This document shows positions 44,950-55,200 of a DNA stretch of 64,000 nucleotides, one piece after another. Every line of letters starts with the position of its first letter. Positions within the stretch are counted from its first letter, which is position 1. The stretch is from Tritrichomonas musculus. Lineage: Eukaryota; Parabasalia; Tritrichomonadida; Tritrichomonadidae. The notes below the pieces were generated by a model. That model ran no database searches. It was not told where the DNA came from and saw only the letters and a list, made by a program, of their open reading frames with translations. Where the stretch lies: assembly GCA_039105265.1 (NCBI GenBank), contig JAPFFF010000007.1:5146001-5210000 (forward strand), read 5' to 3'. The translations under genes were made by a program, and so were the position numbers.

Positions 44950-45725
44950 AAAAAACATTGTATATTATAAAAAGATCTTTCAATTATTCGAAAAACATTT
45001 TTTTCTAAATCATGATTATCCATTTATATTTTTCATCATATATCGAATAATTCAAATTTATGTACAATAAAATGATATTGAAGTGATTGGATGGTCAACG
45101 GTGACCGTTGACTCTATGAATTATAAACAGTATCGTTAGCTCACATTTTAACATCAACAACTTTTTTTTCTTTGAACTCAACAAAACGAAACAATGTTTT
45201 TTACCAGTATTTGCATTCTTGAACATTTGTGTGAAAGTGTTTTTTCAACAGTTTATTCTTTTTATCCTAATTATACTATAGTATAATTTATTAATTATTC
45301 AAATAAAAGATAAAATTTCAAGTTTTTATTAAGATATTTTAAAAATAAATTTAAGACAATAATAATAACGATAGGTTTATTATTATATTAATAAATTCAT
45401 AATATATATTATAATACCATATATATAATAATTACTATTGATATATAAAAAATAAAATATTTATTTAAAAAATTATAGACCAATTTTTGGTCAAGATATA
45501 TAAAAAAGAATGTTAATAAAATTTTGAGAATGCTAAATAATTCATAAAATTATTATAAATTGAATAGATATGGATGTAGCTTTTTGTGAATAATAGAATT
45601 TTTTTTATTAACATTTTGAAATAAGTACTCATAAAATATAGCAATTTTTATTAAACTTTATTTGTATTATAGTTATATTATATTATATTACAATATAAAT
45701 TTTTTTTTTTTTAGATTTTTAAAGC
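44950..45725. other. AT-rich intergenic stretch with a Myb-site-like palindrome
   Basis: 776 bases. At 45094-45112 lies GTCAACGGTGACCGTTGAC, nine-base arms around one central G. It contains AACGG/CCGTT, the core bound by Myb proteins, on both strands. About 80 bases downstream a 30-codon frame (45194-45286, MFFTSICILEHLCESVFS) begins; it is too short to call. The rest is long A/T runs with no other structure that I can support. Confidence 0.5.
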
Positions 45726-47791
45726 ATGTCTCAAGAAAAAAAAAACGAGCTATCGAAATGCCTCAAGCAAATGCAAGCTTTTCAAGCACTCTTTTTATCT
45801 TATTTTGACAGTGATAATGAAATAGAATTTCAAAATTTTCCAAACTATTTTGATGAACAAAATTTTATTGCAATGCTATGCTTTATTTCCAAATTTACTA
45901 AAAACTATCTTCGATCATCAGCTTTTTATGACAAATTTCACAAAGTTTTATTATATAGAGAATTGATTGTCTTTTGGTATTCAATTATTTCAAGTGACTC
46001 ATATAAAAATCGTCATTATCCCCAATATTTACAGAAAGAATTTCAATCAATAAGCAATGAAAAGTTTGATATACCAGATGATTATGAACAAAAAAGATTA
46101 ATTTGTGAAAATGATGACTTTTAATGTTCTCAAATTCGAAAAGATGACATTGATGAATTCATTAAGAACACCGAGAGGCAAAACATCAATCTTTCATCCA
46201 AAATCAAATCCTCAATATACGAAACAAATTCATTCTTAATTGGAAAAGAGCCATCATTCATTGACTATGCTTTGGATCTATCCAAATTGTGCAATACATG
46301 ATATGCAGAAAGGTTGGATTCACTGAAGAATCGTGGCTCTATTGTGTTCATTCCAAAAACTATGATTTGGTTCATTTATTGGAAGAAAAAAATGCAAATG
46401 TTTCATATAAAGAATGCCTGCTTGAGAGCATCAAATGTCATCACAATGAAATTGCCGATTACATTCTAAACAATAAAATAGAAGGCAATGATAACGATGA
46501 TGATTTGAAGAAAAAGATGATGCAACAGGCAATCTGTTCACACAATTATAAATTCATTCCAAATGACTTCCACTTTTTGACTGACTGTTGTGAACCGATT
46601 GTTTTACTTACGAAAGAACGTTACTACAAACTCATTCATACATTGCTAACAATGAAAGTTGGTCCAGGCACTCTTTGCTCATGCCTTACTGGCACTTTTG
46701 GCGAAGATAAAGTGATCAATCTTTATTACGCAGTCAAGTTATTAATGAAGGCAAATAGCACTTTTAATGCATATGGCGAATCGACAATTACTCATCATAT
46801 AGAGAACAAAGAAGTTGAAGGTGACAAATCAACATTCACTGATAGCAAAACTGCTCCTTATTTGGCTGTTGAAAAAGGACACTATGACATTATTGAATTA
46901 TTTTTAGCAGAGAAAAATGTCTTCTTTAACGAAGAATCAACGATCAGTTATTCACATGAAAGTTACACTGGAAACAATGATGACAAATTCATTAAAATAC
47001 CATTACATTTGGCCATTGAAAAAGGAGATGACAAAATGCTTGAGTTGCTTCTATTTAATCCTCAAATAGATGTGAATATTGAATGAAAAATTGGGAAGGA
47101 TTTTGCGAACCCTTTTCAATACAATTTGCTCCGTTACACATCGCAATTGAAAAGGAGAACGTTAATGCTGTCCGTTTACTCTTATCACAAAAGACAATCA
47201 ACGTAAACAAAAAATACACTTTTAAACTTGATAAGAAACTTGACGGTTATCACTACGACGAGGACAATCAAGGAAATGAAGAAGAAGAACAGCCTGGCGA
47301 CAATGAAAGAGACAAAAAACAGACAATTAAAAAGACAGCACTTCACATGGCAGTTGAAAAAGGAAACATTGAAATTGTCAGGTTGATACTGAATCATAAT
47401 AAAATTGACGTAAACAGCAGAATGAAGTACAAGCTGATAAAGAGGTTGCTCAAGATTGATTTGCAAAAGACAGCTCTGCAAATTGCAATTCAAAATAAAG
47501 ACGTGGAAATTGTAAAGCTGCCTCTTGAACAACCATCAATCTCAATCAACGAAAGAGTCCCTTATAAACTTGATAGAGAGCCAAAAGGCGCCAAATGCTA
47601 ATAATGAAAGACGTCATGATGACTGCCTGAAAACGCCGTTACATGTTGCAATACAAACTGGATGCATTGAAATCATTAAGTTGCTTTTAGAGAATAAATC
47701 AATTAATGTTAATATTCTAGATGGACAAGGAAAACTTCCAATCGATTACACCGACAATCCTGAAATAAAAGCTTTGTTTCCTAAAACTTAA
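45726..47791 (+). pseudogene. Decayed trichomonad ankyrin-repeat gene (DUF3447-type)
   Basis: The beginning (MSQEKKNELSKCLKQMQAF, then LYRELIVFWYS and RLICENDDF) is the usual N-terminal domain of the large trichomonad ankyrin family. After an in-frame TAA at 46122 the same frame continues with CSQIRKDDIDEFI and SSIYETNSFLIGKEPS, typical family sequence, to a TGA near 46301. The next parts lie in other frames: 46289-47086, 47083-47601 and 47525-47791. They carry ankyrin units such as TAPYLAVEKGHYDIIELFL, TALHMAVEKGNIEIVRLIL and TPLHVAIQTGCIEIIKLLL. At least one stop and three frameshifts break it. It is a host gene copy that has lost function; ankyrin repeats normally bind partner proteins. 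Confidence 0.88.
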
Positions 47792-48194
47792 TGGATAGTT
47801 TCAATAATAATAATAATAATAGTAAATAAATGCTTATTCTTTCATACTGTTTTATGAATATAATGTATACTTTATATAATTAAATCAAAGGAAAAAATCG
47901 TTTATGATATGAGAAGTGAATATTTCTGTTAAAATCGATTATTTTCTACAATTTACTTGTACTTTTATTAAACAATTTGGTCTGCATTTGATTTAACATT
48001 ATTTTCCTTATTTGTGATTAAAGACATATAGATATATGAATCAACGTCTTGCAAAGATTGAAAGTTCGAATGAATTATAATAAGAATAAAAATATTAGTA
48101 TTAGATGAAAAGGTTTTTTGTGGATTTTTTAATTATAAAATTTCAATGCTTTACATTCTTTTTATCTTTATATCAAAATTTATTAAATTTATAT
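47792..48194. other. Intergenic stretch with AAT microsatellite
   Basis: About 400 AT-rich bases with a short (AAT)n run near 47802. An in-frame ATG at 48105 could extend the next gene by 30 hydrophobic residues; otherwise I see nothing in it. Confidence 0.5.
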
Positions 48195-49046
48195 ATGAGT
48201 TATCAATTTACACGAGAGTATTTAATACAAATTGCACATGATACTTTGAATGTTTTAAAAAATAAAAATTACACAGTCAACGAAAAAACAATCGATTTAT
48301 CACAGCCAATCGAGAATAGTGTAAATGGAACAATTTTGTACCCTCCTGAGTCGTCTTTCGATTCCCAAATACATCCTTTGGAGCAAAAACGACAAGGTAA
48401 AATTGTATTTACGAATGAAACAACAACAAATGCAGTAATTCGCCTAAAAAAAGAATTAAACACGCCTGAAGAAGATATAGTAGCTCTTAACTTTGCCTCA
48501 GCACGAACACCAGGTGGAGCCTATTTAAGAGGTACAAAAACTCAAGAAGAAAGCCTTGCCAGACAGACAACGTTAATTGCATCTATTCAACAAGAAAAAA
48601 CTCGCAAAATGTACGAATATAATGCAACATTACAAGGCCCATTATACAGCGATTACATGATCTACACACCAGGAGCTGTTGTTTTCCGCGATGATAATTT
48701 AAAATATCTTCCAGAACCAGTTTCGACATCAATTATTACATCGGCAGCCGCTAATCTTAGGTTCATGAGAGATGAGGATACAATGGAGGAAGTTCATCAG
48801 ACAATGATTCAAAGAATCAGAAAAATTTTACAAATCGCAATATTGAATAATAACAAAACTATCGTCCTTGGGGCTTTTGGATGTGGATATTTTGCAAATG
48901 ATCCATATGATGTTGCTAATTTTTTTAAAAAAATATTGATTGATGAAAAATATATCGACTTCTTTGATCAAGTTATTTTTGCAATAATTGGAAGAGGAGA
49001 TAATTTAGATGTGTTTAAAGAAGTTTTTAATGTCAACAATGAATAA
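48195..49046 (+). CDS. TIGR02452-family protein (bacterial-type PARG/macro-like fold)
   Basis: 283 residues from the ATG at 48195 (MSYQFTREYLIQIAHDT), where family members usually begin; an ATG at 48105 would add a hydrophobic 30-residue leader and is less likely. The signature lies at about residues 97-121: LNFASARTPGGAYLRG then TKTQEESLARQTTL, matching the GG(G)-x-QEE motif of poly(ADP-ribose) glycohydrolases. The second conserved part is VLGAFGCGYFANDPYDVA at about 224. The family is expected to bind ADP-ribose and may remove poly-ADP-ribose; activity in this copy is not shown. It is intact and lies between the ankyrin pseudogene and the HECT gene. Confidence 0.85.
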   Translation: MSYQFTREYLIQIAHDTLNVLKNKNYTVNEKTIDLSQPIENSVNGTILYPPESSFDSQIHPLEQKRQGKIVFTNETTTNAVIRLKKELNTPEEDIVALNFASARTPGGAYLRGTKTQEESLARQTTLIASIQQEKTRKMYEYNATLQGPLYSDYMIYTPGAVVFRDDNLKYLPEPVSTSIITSAAANLRFMRDEDTMEEVHQTMIQRIRKILQIAILNNNKTIVLGAFGCGYFANDPYDVANFFKKILIDEKYIDFFDQVIFAIIGRGDNLDVFKEVFNVNNE

Positions 49047-49243
49047 AAAAAAGCTTTTTTTTTTTTTTTTTTAAATCTATTGCATGAGTAAAACCAGTTA
49101 ACCATACTCATTTGTTTTTTAAAAGTCATATAATATTATATAATATGTATATTATGATCTTAATTCAAAATTTAATTTTAACCTTTAAAGTGAAATAATT
49201 AACCTTGATTATTTTTTTCAGAAAAATTGACTGATAAATTTTC

Positions 49244-52200
49244 ATGAAAAAATTACCTTCTTTACATCTTAGTCCAATTTTAATTGAAGAATTTCTTAGT
49301 AATTATGTTAATATTATTCAAGAAGAAAAAAGATATCTACTATATTCATTAAAACCAGAAGAAATTAAATTTTTGTTAATGAGAAATGCTGAATTTATAG
49401 ATAACATTGATTATGCAATTGAATACTTGATTAGATCTGATGAAATTCGAACAAATAACAATTCATCATTATTAAATTCACAAATTAGTTTTAATAACCT
49501 ACAAACCAAACTTGAAAAATGTCATACCTTAGCCCAAAACCGAATAATTGATTTTAATGAGCAAGTAAATATAAACGAAATTAATTTTATTGTTAAACCA
49601 ATTGAATCAGTATTAATTAATAATCAACCAGCCTACTATCCCGATACGCTAATTTATTCTTACTCAGCACTCATAATGATTGCCCGATCAAAGTACGAAG
49701 AAACAAAAAGTGCAAAGAAAAATCCAAAATTTCAAGATTTAGGTCAATTAATTGACCTTTACAATTCATATTCATTACAGTCAAATTTTTCACCAATCAA
49801 TCCAAAACTTATCCAGCAGCAGAACAGTGAAAATGGCGCTTTTAATCCGTTATTTATTGGGATACCTTCGGGGTCCCCCAATTTGCATCAAAAAGGAATG
49901 GCCAGTAACGGTCATTTTCTATTTTTTCTGCATTCTGACATGTACTTGTCAATTTTTCCAATTTCAATTGAAAATGGCGGTTTTTTATCACCTTTCATGT
50001 GTAAATTAAAGATCAGTTCTGATATTGAAAACGCTTCACTTTCTTTTTTGGCAAACAGACTCATTTTAAATTCACCTCACCTCACCTTAAGTTTTGGTCT
50101 ATCGTCTCTCATTGTCGGTCAATCATCGACGTACGAAATGAAGTGTCCTGAAGTCCAGACGAAAATCCAGGCATTAAATAAAGATTCAGGCTTCGTTGTT
50201 ACCGATGGAGTTGTTAACGTATATATTAGCCAGCAGAAAGAAATGACGATAGCGACGGTTAAAACGATAGAAACACAAAAAGAAATTAATAAAGTTGTTC
50301 TTCACAGGAATGAGAATTTTTCATATAAAACTTATCCTTTTGATAACGGTAACGGTTTGTTTTTATGGCCAGTTGAAACAAACGGAATTGTTTTATCATT
50401 TTACATAAAAATTGACCAAAGTCACACTTTGTGTCGTCAATTTTCATTGATTGACGGTTCCCATTTGAAAGACGATATGATAGAAACGACGATAACCATA
50501 TCATCTATTACTTATGATAGTATTAATCAAATGCATTATGTTGCCATTGAGAACAATGGACAATTAATGGTCTATGCATTGTCTGGCATGTCAAATTGCT
50601 CTGTTAATCCTTTTATTTTTGACTTTTCAATTCCTGATTTTGATGGCAAAAAGAATCTAAAGACCAAAATCATCTCTATTTTTTCTAATTTGGGATCGAA
50701 GAACATCAAAGATGAGAATAAAGCAAAGGACAATGTATTTGTTTCTTTGTTTTCATCGATTGTTTTGTCTTCTATTTTTTTCAAAAAAGATATAAATACA
50801 TTTATTATTAATGATATCGAAAACATTCTTTTATTGCCACTTTTCATTGTTGAAATATCAAAAGCTATTTATGAGAATATTGTCATTGATAAAGATATTT
50901 CTTCAAATGACCTCAAAATTTCAGCCATTCAAAATTTGGCAATTTTATTTGTGATCAACATGAGACATCAATATATGCTAATGAATGATGAAAATTCTGA
51001 CAAGCAAAAGAATTCAACAATAAAAGCTAAATTTCAGACAAGAGTTGTTGAATTGTTAATAGACTTGTCTCGTATTAAAGAAGCTTTTTCAATGAACATT
51101 ATAACTTATATCATTTTAAACTTATTTGATTTGATTGATATTTGTGGAAAAAGTGAAAATGAAACCAATTTTCAAGCCATTCTTGAAGGCTTATTAATTA
51201 GTAGTTCTTCAACTTTATTGAATTATATCATTCATGTTTTAATAATGAATTCTGATAAGTTTTCTTTGTTGTCTTTTAATGAGTCAGCAAATGTTTTTAG
51301 TAAATACATTGTTGATAATTACTCATTATCACAAGTTCATCCAGGCATTATTTCGTTCTTATTATGTCATCAAAGATGTGTAATTAATGAAGTTCATCGT
51401 TCAATGAAGAAAGATCATTTTGCTACATCTTCTCTCATTATAAATATTAATTACACTGATTGTAAAACTGACAATGAAGCATTAAATAACTTTGGTGAAT
51501 ATACAAACTTTTTAGTTAATCAGTTTTCTAGTTCAATTACTAGTTTATCTTCTTTTGAAGAAATGAAGAATACAACCATTTATTTCTTGTTTTTGAATTA
51601 TTTGTCATTGATTGCTGGTCTTTATAATTATCATGAAATTGCACAAATTGTAACACCTCTATTATTCATTACACAAAACTCAATAAAAGAGTTCTTTGAA
51701 AGAAGTAACGTTGTCCTTTCTAAAAATCAAGAGGCACAAGACATTCTCACTAAAATTGGTCTTGCTTTTGGTGCTTGTACTGGAACTTTAATTAAAGGAG
51801 GAAATTATTCAAAATTTGATGAAAAATATAAATGGTTAATTCGACCAAATATGAATTTAATTTCTCATCCTGATTTATTATATGATTTAGATAATCCAAG
51901 CACAAATATTTATTCTTTTCTTGATCAAGATGTTCGTTTATTTCTTTCTTCTTCCCCTGATTTAAATGGAAAAGAAATCCTTCAAAATATTTACAAAAAG
52001 TGGAATGTTAACATGAATAAAAATTTGAGATCTCCGCTTCTTGAATTGGATCAACTTTTCTTTGCTGTAGAACTTTATCACTTGCATCTATTTGAAGAGT
52101 TAAAAGAAGGAAAAATCGACCTTTTAAGACCAGCTCTTCAACAAATGATGCGTGTTAGAAACTCAGCACGAGCAATTCTTCGTTCAAATGATTCATCAAG

Positions 52201-55200
52201 AAAAGTTGAAATTCTTGCAACAACAGATGAGAATAAAGATAACAACAATGACAAATCTGATTCAGAAGAAAATAATTCATATTATTCACCTTTTGATTTG
52301 ATTGTTGTTAAATGTAAAATGTTGCTTAGAATGACATCTAAATTTGACAATTCAAATGTTTCTATTGCTCCAAAACTTTTGGCAGATTTTGTTTTGTCTC
52401 CTGATCAGCCAAGTGCCATGATCAATTATATTTCTAACCAACAAAACAGACTTCAATTAACAAATGTTGGTTTCTCATTAATTGAAGCTGCATATTCACT
52501 AAAAATTGATGAATTATTCCTTCAAGTTATTGACACAACTCTTTCAATTGTTGTCGATAATTTTGACGGATTGTCTGCAATTGTTCAATATGATGATTCA
52601 CAAAAATCTGAGAAACAAATTTCGAATTTTCTTTCAAGAGCTTTTGAAAGTATGAAATCGTCATATTTAGCTTTAATTGTATATAAATTAATTAAAAGTG
52701 AGACATTAGCTAATGAAATAATTGGAAGATCAATCGAAAAAGTTTTAACTTACGCCATTGATGACAATAAATTATTTGGTCTTTGTTATAAAAGATTTGG
52801 ATACATAACAAACATTTTTGAAAATTGTGATTCTTTCTCTTTTTTGGATTCATCTAAAAATATCAAAGTTCCTTTGATATCTTTGCCTGTTGAAGACTTT
52901 TATAAAATTTCAATTAATCAATGGTTCATCATTTCTGACGTTTTGTCAACAAGAACAAATGATTCCAAAATTTACCAAAAAATATTACAATTCTTTATTG
53001 ATAAAAGTTTTGGATTTAGCATCACTGAACAAACCATTTTACATTTTATTTCAAAATGCATTTTTTCTTTCTATGAAAGATTTGATGAAACTTATTCATT
53101 ACAAAATGTTAAAAACGATTTTGAACTACTTTTAAAGTATCTTGGAAATTCGTTAACAACGCATGAAAACTTGATAAAAGCAAGTGAAATTGTCACTTTT
53201 TTCAGGCGAATTTTAATGTTGTGCAACAAATTCACATTAATTTTAGTTGATATATTTAAACATTATGAAAGTTTGTTGTCTTCTCCAGCTCAGAAGAATT
53301 ATAGTGAAAGAATATGCGCTATTTTTTCAATTTTGGGAGGTTTTATCGATGTAATCAAGCTTAATTATCCTGTTTCATTCCGATATACAAGAGAGACAAT
53401 AAAACAAGGAATCTTTTTAGATCAAGGCAGATTAGTTGAGTATCCAATTAACGAAGAAACAAAGCCGATTTATTATAATGGCAAAAATATATATGCAGAA
53501 CCAATAGTTCCATTTAATTGGTGCATGTTTCCTGACTTTAATTTCATTCTAACTTTTCTCAATTATGCAACAAAAGTTATTCCAAGTCAGCTATCATTAA
53601 TTTACCTGACTTCTTTGTCATTTTATTTGAAAGAAGAAACATTTTATAATTCTTTACTTGATAGTCATATTGATTATCTAATTAAGAAACTTTCATCTTT
53701 CATGAATCCATTTGATACAATTAAAGATACAAAGAGCATAATTACATTTTTAATGGTAAAGAAAAAAATTCAACCTTTGAAAGAATGCGGATTTTCAATA
53801 ATGTCAAATGAATCATTACAATGTGAGACATTTTTATCACCTGTTTTAAAATCAACAAAAGTAGATGTTGTTATTGAATCCAATCCTGATTTTGAAGGTT
53901 ATTTTGGAATCATTGCTGATTGTCCAATTGAAAATCAATTTCCTTATGCTTTTATTAATGCAAAGTCAGGAAATGTTTATCCTGGTTCTCTTAAATCACA
54001 TATAGCTCAAGGGATAAAGAGTAACATTATTAGATTTTCAGTTGATGCAGTTCAACAGTCCATTTATGTTAATCAAGGAACAAAATCACAACAAACAATA
54101 ATTAGAATTCCTGAAATTCCAAACAAAACATTCAACTTCAAAATATTCATTTGTTGTTCTTATCCATGTCAAGTTCTATCAATAAAAGTTAAAAATTCCA
54201 ACTCCAAAGATTACAACACAAAGAATCAATTTAATATGAATTATGTTCCTCATCTTTATCCAATTTATTCACCTTCTAAAAAAGCTCCAATTGTGAATTA
54301 TCCTTCATGGACAAAATATAAAACAATTCAACAATTGAAGAACATATTAATGGATGATAATAACACTGATATATTTCATCCATTGACTACTGATTCGTAT
54401 ACAAAGACACCAGTATTTGAAATGATTAATTTCAAATACTTCATCTTTCGTTTCATTCAAGCTGATTCCATTTCTGTTGATCTTATTAATTCTATTTCAT
54501 TGCATGTTTATTCTAAGCTGATCACTCAAACGTCAACAATAATAATGATGTATTTGGTCAACAATGGATTTGGCCAAATTTTATTGAATTATAAACCTTC
54601 ACTTTTGATTCAATTGTTTTCTTATTTGCAAATCCCGCTTGAACCTTATGATAAAGAAAAATTGGCAAACATTGAGTTTCCTTTTTCATTTAATGAATCA
54701 ATTTTAAATGAAAGAAGTCTTGTTACTCACAATCAGCAATTTAATGACATGGAATTTGATATGAAAAAATGTCTTCATGCAATAGCAAGCATAAAGCATG
54801 ATGACACATTTATTAAGCTTCTTAAAAGTTACATTGAAAACATGGGGAATGATCCTAATGTTCACACACTTCGAAATATTAATGTTAATTGTGTTCATTT
54901 TGATTTGGTCTATTTAGGCCCTTCACTATCAATAGTCATTCCATCAAATGAAGTTGAAACAATAATTACATCGACGCCGAACTTGGACACATTCCAAATC
55001 AATAAAATAGACAGACAAATATCATCAAAAGCTTCACCAATTCATTTTCCTTTCATTTATGATGTCAATGATAATTCAGTGGCAACAATAAACATTAATG
55101 TTTCACCTCTCAAAAGTAGCAAGAAAACAATTACTTGTCTTTCAATTGATAAGAATAATAATCATTGGACATTTGGAACTCCATTTGAATTATTATTGCT

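Noticed and set aside
48105-48194. Signal-anchor extension of the TIGR02452 protein
   Set aside because: Family members begin near MSYQF; the extra 30 residues are low-complexity hydrophobic sequence coded by a T-rich leader. It cannot be fully excluded.
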